Assembly (NCBI GenBank): GCA_938743325.2
Contig: OW568870.1
Span: forward strand, 310,001 to 374,000
DNA from: Pycnococcus provasolii
Taxonomy: Eukaryota > Chlorophyta > Pseudoscourfieldiophyceae > Pseudoscourfieldiales > Pycnococcaceae
Reading direction: 5' to 3'
Length of the DNA: 64,000 nt
Shown here in pieces: positions 56,695 through 64,000 of the stretch. The notes beneath the pieces were generated by a model, which made no database searches, was not told the DNA's origin, and saw nothing but the letters and a program-made list of their open reading frames with translations. Both the position numbers and the translations under genes were made by a program. Numbering within the stretch: position 1 is the stretch's first letter; the number at the start of each line of letters is the position of its first letter.

Positions 56695-57153
56695 ATGGCG
56701 TCTCCGTCCGAGCCCACGGTTCCCGCATCGTACTGCTCGTCGCTGCAGACAGACCTCACCACGCACGTCGGCGCCGCCCCGCGCGCGGTCGTGCACGCGT
56801 CCGAGTGGGCGAAGGTCATCGCAGGTGAACCCGTCGAAATCAATCCCAGCATCGGACACGGATTCAAAGTGATGACCGTCGACGAGTACACGGCGCTGTG
56901 GAAGCGCAACGACGACTTCCCTGACTGCCTCGCATGCGGAGGCATGAACACGAAGGAACACCACTTCGTGCAGACGTGGTGTCGTGGTCTCAGGCGTTGG
57001 GAAAGTGAGACGTTGTGCTTGGACTGCCACATGTTCTCGTGGCGCAGCTATGCAGACCCGGACTTCGCCACGCCGGAGGAGCACGAAAAGGCGCTGTGGG
57101 AAAGCATGCTCATCGAGCAGGCGGAGAAGAATCGCGTCGAGGGTCGTGCTTAG
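56695..57153 (+). CDS. small CxxC-CxxC protein, conserved-looking, unknown function
   Basis: 152 aa from the ATG at 56695. Two Cys pairs, CLACGG (about 78-83) and ETLCLDCHMFSW (about 107-118), with intervening EHHFVQTWCRG and downstream WRSYADPDFATPEEHEKALWE, would bind one Zn2+. The pattern C-x2-C...C-x2-C-H-x-F-S-W-R-S-Y is distinctive but I do not recognise it. N-terminal ~60 residues include an aromatic patch (HASEWAKVIAGEPVEINPS). No targeting signal. A compact zinc-ribbon protein of nucleus or cytosol is likely. Confidence 0.65.
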   Translation: MASPSEPTVPASYCSSLQTDLTTHVGAAPRAVVHASEWAKVIAGEPVEINPSIGHGFKVMTVDEYTALWKRNDDFPDCLACGGMNTKEHHFVQTWCRGLRRWESETLCLDCHMFSWRSYADPDFATPEEHEKALWESMLIEQAEKNRVEGRA

Positions 57154-57370
57154 ATTTTGCAATTGTTGTTGTTGATTGCTGATTGCAATTTTGGTTTACC
57201 ATGTCGTTTACTACTACTTTGCTTTGTTTTCTGTAACTCGATGATCGACGCACCCACCACGATGCTGCAGCAACACTCGTTCACTCTTTTCCTCCCAATT
57301 CATTTCTCAGCTGGCCACCATGATGATGGTTAGGCTCCTCCATCGTCGTGCAAATTTCTCACCATTCACG

Positions 57371-59578
57371 CTAGATCGAGTCGATTGTTCCGGACGAATC
57401 GAGTGTTGTTGTGTTGAGACCTTCTGCCCAAATCTCGTCCTCTTTCGACTTCTTCTTGCGAAGCAGCTTCTTCCGTCGGTGCTCATCCGCATCGCTTATC
57501 GGTGCAGGCTCATCTTCATCCGCCTCGTCGCTGTGCGTGACTGCGATGCTATCGTGAATGTGTTGAGTGCCGTCAGCGCGCCGGTCAGACACCACACGAC
57601 GGCCAGCCGAAGAAAAACTAGTCGTCGTATGGCGGTGGGGTGTGACCGTTCGATTGCCCATCACAAGAGGGTGCCGAAGAGAGTTGTTGGCATCACTAGA
57701 AGTACCGCCGCCGAGGCCGTGGGCTTGTCGTTCATGGTCGTCGCCCCAGAAAGCCGGCTGGTTGTTGGACTCAATCAGACGGCTGTACGTGCGCATCTGC
57801 GGATCCACAACGCCAAGGTGCTCAATCGCACGAGGGATGCTTAGCAGGCAGTGGCGTTCGTTCACCCGCCCACTAGTAAATCCTGAAAACCCGTACATCG
57901 CGCCGTGAACAGCGCCGTGCGCCAACAGCGTGCAGTACACGCTATCGGAAGCGTTCGGTGGTATGGCGCGGATCGAGTACGTGGGATCGAGGTACTTCAT
58001 GTTCACGTCAAGGCCGATTCTGTTCAACTCCTTGCGAAGCTCATGTTTCAGCCAAAGTCCAACATCTCTGAAGACGATATTCCCGCTAGCATCGCGCCCA
58101 AGTTCGTCATTTGACTTGCCACTGTGATCCACGTCCATAAGGTCCTGACCAGCTCCCTCCGCGACGACGACGAGTGCGTGGTCGTTCTGCATCAGCCGCT
58201 GCGCAACGAACGCCGCAACACCGTTGGGTCCGCTCACGACAAACGGCACCTCGGGGATCAGTGTTGCGTCGACGTCGCGGCTTGCCAGGCTGCTGTGCAC
58301 CGCAATGAATCCGCTGTGTCGCCCCATGAGCTTGACAAGTCCAACACCCATAGGTGCTGACTCAGCTTCGACATGCGCTGCGCGGATCGAGCGTTGCGCC
58401 TCCTCCACAGCCGTGTCGAAGCCGAAGCTTTTGTCGATGGCTGCAATGTCATTGTCAATCGTCTTCGGCACGCACGCGATTGCAACCTTGAGTTTTCGGC
58501 GGCGCACCTCTTCGAACATCGCCTGAGCACCCTTGTGCGTTCCATCGCCGCCGATGACGAACACTGTATTCAGACGGCGATGCTCAATGGCGTCGACAAC
58601 CTTGTTGACGTCAAACCCACCTCGGCTCGTTCCGAGGAAGGTGCCCCCATTGCGGTGCATGGTTGCGACGCTACCAGCCGCATTTGGCTGCATGTTGAGT
58701 GGGACGAGGTTTTCTGAGTAGAAGCCACGGAACCCATTCTTAACGCCAAAAATGTCTCGCACGCCGTACTGGTTCCAGAGACACGCTACTAACTCTCGTA
58801 TCACGGTGTTCATTCCAGGGCACAAACCGCCACAGCTGACGATCGCGGCGCGCACCTCGCCGCGCACGCTGTCGAAGGCGATATTCGCGCGCGGTCCAGC
58901 GCGCGGGAAGCATACAATCTTCTGTGATTTCTGTTCAGTATTGCTGTCTCCCGCCTTGAATGACATCGCCGACATGTTCTCCAACTCCGTGCATTCCTCG
59001 CTGTTTGGCGCGCAGCCGTGAAAGTTCACGACGGTAGTCGCGACGACATAATCGCCTTCGTCGACGATGTGCGCTGGATTCTTGATGGACGGGTGTGGCA
59101 GGCTCTCGAGATTGTCATGCCAATCACGAAGGTGTGGCACATCGTCAAGCAAGTACTCCACAGACGCGCTTCTGGAAGTGGTGTTGGTGCCGCTGTCCTC
59201 CTCGCTCACCCCCTCTTCCTGCCGTGTCGTCAGCACCGCCATGTCAGCCGATTCGTATTCGCTTTCTGACGAATGTTCCGCGCGAACCCGTCGACTCTGC
59301 GACCACAATGGAGAAGATTCTCCATCATTTGCATATTCCTCCTCCATGGACGCGTGCACACGTGCGTTTGATGATCTGCGATTGCGATGACGACATGGAT
59401 GTTGACGATGGCCATGAATTGCACTGTTGCGAGGGGAGACGGAGGTGGTGTGGTAGCGGGAATGCGACGACGCCGTCGCGAGGATCGCCATGATCGAATC
59501 AATCTCTCGGGGCGAGCGAGGTATCAATGTAAAGTTTATCATCTCACGATAGGAGGCGACAGTCAAGCGAAGCTCCAT
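57371..59578 (-). CDS. plant-type ATP-dependent phosphofructokinase
   Basis: 735 aa. The PFK core runs from about 230: AAIVSCGGLCPGMNTVIREL, GVKNGFRGFYSENLVPL, TFLGTSRGGFD, FVIGGDGTHKGAQAMFEE (GGDGT about 341-345, ATP-type Gly rather than PPi-type Asp), ACVPKTIDNDI (catalytic Asp region about 371-377), SGFIAVHSSLASRDVDATLIPEVPF, GAGQDLMD and YLDPTYSIRAIPPNASDSVYC. This layout matches plant ATP-PFKs, which phosphorylate fructose-6-phosphate in glycolysis. A long Ser-rich, acidic N-terminal extension (about 1-200) and a C-terminal tail with a basic patch (RRKKLLRKKKSKEDE) are unusual and may carry regulation or targeting. The start is uncertain; MEEEYANDGESSPLW is a later candidate. Confidence 0.9.
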   Translation of the reverse strand: MELRLTVASYREMINFTLIPRSPREIDSIMAILATASSHSRYHTTSVSPRNSAIHGHRQHPCRHRNRRSSNARVHASMEEEYANDGESSPLWSQSRRVRAEHSSESEYESADMAVLTTRQEEGVSEEDSGTNTTSRSASVEYLLDDVPHLRDWHDNLESLPHPSIKNPAHIVDEGDYVVATTVVNFHGCAPNSEECTELENMSAMSFKAGDSNTEQKSQKIVCFPRAGPRANIAFDSVRGEVRAAIVSCGGLCPGMNTVIRELVACLWNQYGVRDIFGVKNGFRGFYSENLVPLNMQPNAAGSVATMHRNGGTFLGTSRGGFDVNKVVDAIEHRRLNTVFVIGGDGTHKGAQAMFEEVRRRKLKVAIACVPKTIDNDIAAIDKSFGFDTAVEEAQRSIRAAHVEAESAPMGVGLVKLMGRHSGFIAVHSSLASRDVDATLIPEVPFVVSGPNGVAAFVAQRLMQNDHALVVVAEGAGQDLMDVDHSGKSNDELGRDASGNIVFRDVGLWLKHELRKELNRIGLDVNMKYLDPTYSIRAIPPNASDSVYCTLLAHGAVHGAMYGFSGFTSGRVNERHCLLSIPRAIEHLGVVDPQMRTYSRLIESNNQPAFWGDDHERQAHGLGGGTSSDANNSLRHPLVMGNRTVTPHRHTTTSFSSAGRRVVSDRRADGTQHIHDSIAVTHSDEADEDEPAPISDADEHRRKKLLRKKKSKEDEIWAEGLNTTTLDSSGTIDSI

Positions 59579-59773
59579 CCTACTTTCGGGTTTGGTTTGG
59601 TAATGAACCCCGAACCCATCCCGCCCCGTGTGTGTCGTTCACTGTCTGTCTGCGATTTATCCGCCATTGCTCAAGTTGCCATCACTGACTCTAGTAACGC
59701 TACTAGCGCGCAACCCGTCTTCTATTCGTAACGACCCCTAGCTAGTCACCACTATCCATAGTAGTCATCAGTG

Positions 59774-60358
59774 ATGTCGTCGCCGCCGCCATCGCGTGAT
59801 GATGCTGCTCGGAGAACCAAGCCGTCGTTCTTCGAAGTGATGGACGCCGCTCGCGCTGATGACCTTTCCGCGTTTCGCCAGCTCCTACACGAATACTTCC
59901 CTGACATCGATGACGACAAAAAGCTCATGCGCGCGTGCGTCGAAGAAGATCGTGGCGCCGGATGTGCGCTTCACTTCGCATGTGACACGGCGGCGCGGAG
60001 AGTGGTTACCTATATTCTCGATTATGCGCCGCAGTCCGCCGTCAATCAGAAGGCGCGACGAGGTGGGGAAACGCCACTGCATCGAGTCGCGCGTATGTGC
60101 CACGTCGGCAGGAAGTGTGGCGAGTTGGCGACGAGGATGACGTCGTCACTCGTCAGGACGGAACACCCATATTTGTCTCTGTACCAAGAGCTTCTTCGTC
60201 GCGGTGCAGATCCAGACGCATTGGATGATCAGAAACGTCGACCTGTGGACGTTGTCGTGAACAAAGGATTTGGCTGGTCCATGGGCGACGTGCGCCGTCG
60301 CGTCGGACAGCTGCAGGAAGAAAGTGAAGTACCCATACAGTTGTCGTCGAGTTCATAA
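59774..60358 (+). CDS. small ankyrin-repeat protein
   Basis: 194 aa from ATG 59774. Residues about 20-150 hold three to four ankyrin-like units: DLSAFRQLLHEYFP, ALHFACDTAARRVVTYILDYAPQSAV, GETPLHRVARMCHV and ADPDALDDQKRRPVDVVVNKG, with the characteristic TPLHxA and G(A)DPxxxD blocks. The N-terminus is Ser/Pro-rich and the C-terminus Ser-rich. Ankyrin repeats mediate protein contacts; no enzyme domain is present. It shares a ~195-bp divergent promoter with phosphofructokinase. Confidence 0.75.
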   Translation: MSSPPPSRDDAARRTKPSFFEVMDAARADDLSAFRQLLHEYFPDIDDDKKLMRACVEEDRGAGCALHFACDTAARRVVTYILDYAPQSAVNQKARRGGETPLHRVARMCHVGRKCGELATRMTSSLVRTEHPYLSLYQELLRRGADPDALDDQKRRPVDVVVNKGFGWSMGDVRRRVGQLQEESEVPIQLSSSS

Positions 60359-60427
60359 AAACATATTGGGAGGGGGATGATGATGATCACCACATTGTTA
60401 CAACAACAACAATCAATCAATCAATCA

Positions 60428-60931
60428 TCAATCACTTCGGGCCAACAAAGCCTTGAATGCTCCACGAATACGCACGATGCGCACCTCGTCACTTAGACGA
60501 CCGCTTACATTCCAGCTACCAATTGCTATTGGTAGCACCGACGATGTCGTCGAATCAAGTCTCGAATCGAGTTTATCGTACAAGCTCAAGCCTTCAGAAC
60601 GACATCCATCGCTCATGAATGCATCAACAAATGCCACAGCGCCCTCCCAATCGTCTTTTTCGTACGTAATCGTTCGCCATCCAGTGCGATACCTTCGTGT
60701 ACCTTCGAAGTCGTAAGTGCGGTCGTGATTGTTCAAGTAGCTGAGCTTGAAAACGAGTTTACCGTCTTTCACGGGCGCCGTCACCTTTAAGACATCGCAA
60801 TTTTGAGGACGACCACCACGGGACGTGTATGCTGGATGAGCGTAGTCTCTCCCCAGCGCTCGCAACTCGAATGGCGATGCGCGGTCGTCGAGTCGTAGGC
60901 GTGATATGATCGTTGAAGCGATGTCTTCCAT
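60428..60931 (-). CDS. unknown 167-aa protein
   Basis: Starts MEDIASTIISRLRLDDRASP. Alternating strands and helices (VLKVTAPVKDGKLVFKLSYLNN; WRTITYEKDDWEGAVAFVDAFMS; VLPIAIGSWNVSG) suggest a compact alpha/beta fold with no TM or signal. I do not recognise a family. Intact and GC-matched to its neighbours, so probably a real gene. Confidence 0.5.
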   Translation of the reverse strand: MEDIASTIISRLRLDDRASPFELRALGRDYAHPAYTSRGGRPQNCDVLKVTAPVKDGKLVFKLSYLNNHDRTYDFEGTRRYRTGWRTITYEKDDWEGAVAFVDAFMSDGCRSEGLSLYDKLDSRLDSTTSSVLPIAIGSWNVSGRLSDEVRIVRIRGAFKALLARSD

Positions 60932-61197
60932 GAATGTTTCTGTCAATAAGGTCTTTGACGTAATTGATGATAACGATAATGTAATAACGTAATTGATGAA
61001 AACGTCTTCTGTCTGTCGGCAGACGGCAGGTGCTGTGTAGTCGGTCCCCAGACCAGGTCAAACACACATGCGAATTCTTCTTTATTTGGGGGATCCGTCG
61101 TAGAATCAATCGTCCAAACACGGGATGATGCGCGGCCGCGCGGGACCCCGGTCGTGCAAACTCAGGCAAGTGTATCAAGAAGTAGGATAGTAGGATA

Positions 61198-61572
61198 GTG
61201 CCGATTGGCCCGACCCACGAGCAGCGTGGCCATGCGATCGACGCCGTATCAGCCGAGAACTATGCACTTGAATCCGTACTTTCGCGCGCATGGATGGGGG
61301 ACGTCTTGGCGCCTGTCCTCAAGGCCCACCGCGGAGAAGACGTCACAGATGAGCTTGTGGCTGCATGCAAAAGCGCGTTCAAAGATGTCTACACTGACTC
61401 TTTGCACTTAGTCACGGACAGCCGTGTGCAGAACCAGCTGCGTATGGAGAGGGAGCGCCCTACGACACTTCGTAGTGGCCAGACACTTCCGGCGCGAGAC
61501 AAAGCCATCAAGGACGCACCGCCCACACAACCCGCCGTCGCAATGCAGGCTCGGTGCTCCTCGTCATCGTGA
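61198..61572 (+). CDS. short protein, start uncertain
   Basis: An open frame of 124 codons from a GTG, with the first ATG only at 61294. The frame is open back to 61186, just after a TAG that could be a splice acceptor, so a 5' exon may exist upstream though none was found. The sequence (ALESVLSRAWMGDVLAPVLKA, then CKSAFKDVYTDSLHLVTDS) looks helical and coding-like; the end is Ala/Pro-rich. No family is recognised. Confidence 0.4.
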   Translation: MPIGPTHEQRGHAIDAVSAENYALESVLSRAWMGDVLAPVLKAHRGEDVTDELVAACKSAFKDVYTDSLHLVTDSRVQNQLRMERERPTTLRSGQTLPARDKAIKDAPPTQPAVAMQARCSSSS

Positions 61573-61677
61573 AGGAAAAAGGTCCGACGTTTCCGAACAT
61601 ACGAAGTAAAAGAAATAAAACTTTACAATGTACACTATGATACAGTAAGCCAGCGGTACACACAAACTTTAGATCAA

Positions 61678-63930
61678 TCAGCTTTGCGCATCTTGCCGCT
61701 GCCGCTGCTGGTTGATCTGCTTGATGGTCATCGCGTGACGAAGCTCTTGATTCATCTGCTTGCGTAGCGGAAGAGTGCGTTTCAAGGGCGTCGTTCGAAA
61801 CGCGGGCATAGCCACACCAGCGACGTGGTGCGAGTGTGCCATCAACGGAATGCCGCCCCCGCCCCCGACGTGCTCAGCCCTCGCCGCCTTCGCGCCATTG
61901 GGCATACCAAGCCCGCCGTCGCCAGCCTTGCGAAGCATGACACCATCCAATGTGCCAGCCACGTGCACACGGCGAACCGAAGAATCGTCGCGCATGTGCA
62001 GGGCTTTGTGCTTAGCGTGCGCATGCTCGAGACTAGCACGGAGACCTTGCCTAGCCACAACACCTTTGCGATTCACGTTAATTGCATCGATGCGTTCGGC
62101 CTCCTTCATGCCTTTAAACGACTCGCGAAGCGCAATGTCTTTCTCAAACTTGGCATCACCGCGAATCGGCGACGTGCGATTACGCTCCGCCTCATCTAGC
62201 TCGGATAGGCGATCGACAGCATTCGGCATGCGTGCAACCACATCTGCAGCCTCCTCGACAGATTCCTCGTCGCCGCTGATTGGTGCTGATGACCAGTGCC
62301 TCTGCAACATGGCACCAAGGGCGTACAGCGGAGCTCTACGAGACCAATTCATCGTACGAGCATACTCCGTCGCCGCTGTTCTCATCGCGTCGACACGTCT
62401 TTCCTTCACCACCGTCGACAATGTCTTAAGTATCGTTTGCACGGAATCTGTGGCATTGTCGTCGCTGAGCAGCGCGTCAGGCAGGGTTACGACGGCTCCC
62501 GCCCTTCGCAGATACCCATGCGACCGATGATTTCGTGCGAAGTGCAAGTTATCCACACCTTCTGATGCCTGCCTCTCGAACACCACAGGAATGCAACCGT
62601 AGCTCATGGCAGTGAAGAAGTACGCGCGAAGAGAACGGTGCACCTCTTTGCCATGATCACCGTCGAGCGGCGGGTGCAGGCAAAACATTGACGTCGAAGC
62701 AAGACGTGCCGCGCATGCTGACGGCATCGACTCGCCCTGAAGCGTCCTCTCCGCACGCTCGTCAATCACAACCGCGTGGTCGCCGTACCCGCCATTGTTG
62801 CGCGGGTACCGTGCGAGAGCGCTGACGATGCGATGCATGTTTGAGCCTAATTTCGAGAAAGCGCCACGCGTCACGCTGAAGGACGAGTCTCCAAATCCAC
62901 CCCAGAAAGAGAGTAGAAATGGCCGGTTGATCATCATCGGCGTCGGCGGTGTTGTTTTCTCGTCATCAGGAATATTGCCACGTATGTATGCCGGTCCCAG
63001 AGGTGCTGGCCATGGAACTACCACACAGCGGTTGCCGCATTCACACTCATCTTCGCCCTGGTCGGTGGCAGGCACGTCGCGCTCCATCCGCGCATCGTAC
63101 GGCGCATTGTTACGCCCACTGGCGTCGTGCGTGAGGAGAAAGAGGTAAGGGCGCGTGGCAAGTGCCGTGCGAAGCACGCGCGACGTGGCGACGCAGCACT
63201 CCGGAACGACGGCGAAGTGAGGGATATCGGTGCGAAGCGGCTCCCAGTCTTCGAGGCGTGCGCTGGGAACGAGCGCGAGGTGGGCCACTTCGATAGACTC
63301 CGTTATGAGGTGGTTGTTGTGGTGCAGGTATGATTTCAGCAGTGCCGCGGCGGATGCGAGAGCCGGTGCGCCACCCACCTGCACAGACTCTGTGTCACGC
63401 GTGAACTTTGAGTGTGCGATCTTCTCATCAGTATCCGCCGTGCGCGCCGTTCCCTTGGCGTCGTCGTCTCTTGCAAGCCCGTCGGTTCTGATTGCGCCGT
63501 CGTCGGACGTGGCAAAGTCGCACTGGTTTTGCGGTTCGAGTCCGGCAGCCTCAAAGGGCGTCGTTGACGGCGTCTGCGACGTTTTGTCTGGATATCTCAC
63601 TTCGAACGACGGGTAGAGGAAGATTTGTATATTTTTGTGCGGCGATTTTGGGTCGTCGGCCCATTTGGCGAGCGCGCCGATATCCGCGTTGAAGACAACG
63701 TCGCCGACTTTTTTGTGCGCCTGGTTGATTTTCGACGTGCTTCTCGGTTGGAATCGCTCTTTCGACGAAGTTTTATGCTTCTTGGCTGATGCGAAGGTGA
63801 CTCCAGAACATACTCCAGAAGGGGAAGGGGGGGCGCAGAGCAAGAGACATATTAACGGTAGGTAGCAGAGCCACCCTCCCCCCCAGGTCGATGTCCATGG
63901 CCAGGGGAGGAAACGCGCCATCGCCGCCAT
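61678..63930 (-). CDS. exostosin-family (GT47) glycosyltransferase
   Basis: 750 aa from the ATG at 63930. An N-terminal signal anchor (LPWPWTSTWGGGWLCYLPLI, followed by CLLLCAP) gives the type II topology usual for Golgi enzymes. A charged stem precedes the GT47 domain (about 90-560): IQIFLYPSFEVRYP, a long Ser-rich insert (about 130-260), FAVVPECCVATSRVLRTALA, LLSFWGGFGDSSFSVTRGA, RSLRAYFFTAMSYGCIPVVFERQ (acceptor/nucleotide-sugar motif) and GYLRRAGAVVTLPDAL. The C-terminal 150 residues are low-complexity and Lys/Arg-rich. GT47 members add glucuronic acid, arabinose or GlcNAc to cell-wall or surface glycans; the donor cannot be told. The frame is open to near the window end, but no stop is lost. 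Confidence 0.88.
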   Translation of the reverse strand: MAAMARFLPWPWTSTWGGGWLCYLPLICLLLCAPPSPSGVCSGVTFASAKKHKTSSKERFQPRSTSKINQAHKKVGDVVFNADIGALAKWADDPKSPHKNIQIFLYPSFEVRYPDKTSQTPSTTPFEAAGLEPQNQCDFATSDDGAIRTDGLARDDDAKGTARTADTDEKIAHSKFTRDTESVQVGGAPALASAAALLKSYLHHNNHLITESIEVAHLALVPSARLEDWEPLRTDIPHFAVVPECCVATSRVLRTALATRPYLFLLTHDASGRNNAPYDARMERDVPATDQGEDECECGNRCVVVPWPAPLGPAYIRGNIPDDEKTTPPTPMMINRPFLLSFWGGFGDSSFSVTRGAFSKLGSNMHRIVSALARYPRNNGGYGDHAVVIDERAERTLQGESMPSACAARLASTSMFCLHPPLDGDHGKEVHRSLRAYFFTAMSYGCIPVVFERQASEGVDNLHFARNHRSHGYLRRAGAVVTLPDALLSDDNATDSVQTILKTLSTVVKERRVDAMRTAATEYARTMNWSRRAPLYALGAMLQRHWSSAPISGDEESVEEAADVVARMPNAVDRLSELDEAERNRTSPIRGDAKFEKDIALRESFKGMKEAERIDAINVNRKGVVARQGLRASLEHAHAKHKALHMRDDSSVRRVHVAGTLDGVMLRKAGDGGLGMPNGAKAARAEHVGGGGGIPLMAHSHHVAGVAMPAFRTTPLKRTLPLRKQMNQELRHAMTIKQINQQRQRQDAQS

Positions 63931-64000
63931 CGCCGTGAGCGAGCGCTCGTCTACCACGGTAAGGTTAGGAACGAGTGCAGATCAAGATCAGCCAACCCTT

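Noticed and set aside
1-64000. tRNA, rRNA and CRISPR features
   Set aside because: I looked for tRNA box motifs, rRNA-like stretches and regular direct repeats with spacers and found none.

Overview
The window is about 64 kb of compact nuclear DNA from a unicellular, photosynthetic eukaryote. Evidence for this: spliceosomal introns (GTATGT/GTAAGG...CAG/TAG, three well supported), a thylakoid CURT1/CAAD protein with a transit peptide, a mitochondrial calcium uniporter, a 20S proteasome subunit, class II histone deacetylase, plant-type ATP-phosphofructokinase, plant-type ALDH10, RNase HII with a presequence, GT47 exostosin and short TTAGGG arrays. A marine green picoalga (prasinophyte grade) fits best, because Na+/K+-ATPase-type pumps, PKG and selenoproteins occur with plant-like enzymes. 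This placement is inference. No prokaryotic operons, CRISPR, rRNA or tRNA genes were recognised.

Layout. 0-13 kb: TELO2-like protein, CURT1, two unknown small proteins, a Na+/K+-ATPase alpha-type pump with a very large Cys-rich loop, a somatomedin-B-like secreted protein and an acidic unknown. 14-25 kb: a 1001-aa coiled-coil protein built on a repeated LxERLAMLEG unit, the uniporter (MCU) with an EF-hand-like loop, an ODR4-like membrane protein and a large PKG-type kinase. 25-35 kb: TPR-DnaJ protein, proteasome beta-2, two-RRM protein, RNase HII, a TEX47/BLUF-like protein, pseudouridine-5'-phosphate glycosidase and an acyl-CoA-binding protein. 35-46 kb: alpha/beta hydrolase, Frag1/DRAM/Sfk1-like membrane protein, an unknown, mitochondrial bL32-like protein, a FrnE/DsbA-like protein with an in-frame TGA, HDAC and RPAP2/RTR1. 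46-64 kb: a Ty1/copia remnant beside an orphan coding stretch, a mitochondrial omega-aminotransferase convergent with ALDH10, a beta-propeller-like protein, Sec14-like protein, a small zinc-ribbon-like protein, phosphofructokinase, ankyrin protein, two unknowns and an exostosin.

Most genes are intronless, 30-1500 bp apart, with mixed strands. ALDH10 (aminoaldehyde oxidation) and the beta-alanine/omega-aminotransferase lie convergently and may act in one polyamine-catabolic route; RPAP2, HDAC and the RRM protein are gene-expression factors.

Most notable: (1) a FrnE-like thiol oxidoreductase whose redox motif reads U-P-W-C through an in-frame TGA, with a type-2 SECIS-like fold in its 3' UTR; (2) six short TTAGGG arrays, each within about 50-310 bp of a start codon; (3) a 9-bp intergenic motif CTATCGTAG present at least ten times; (4) a perfect 74-bp palindrome; (5) a roughly 50-bp repeat found at the 3' ends of three genes in the same orientation.
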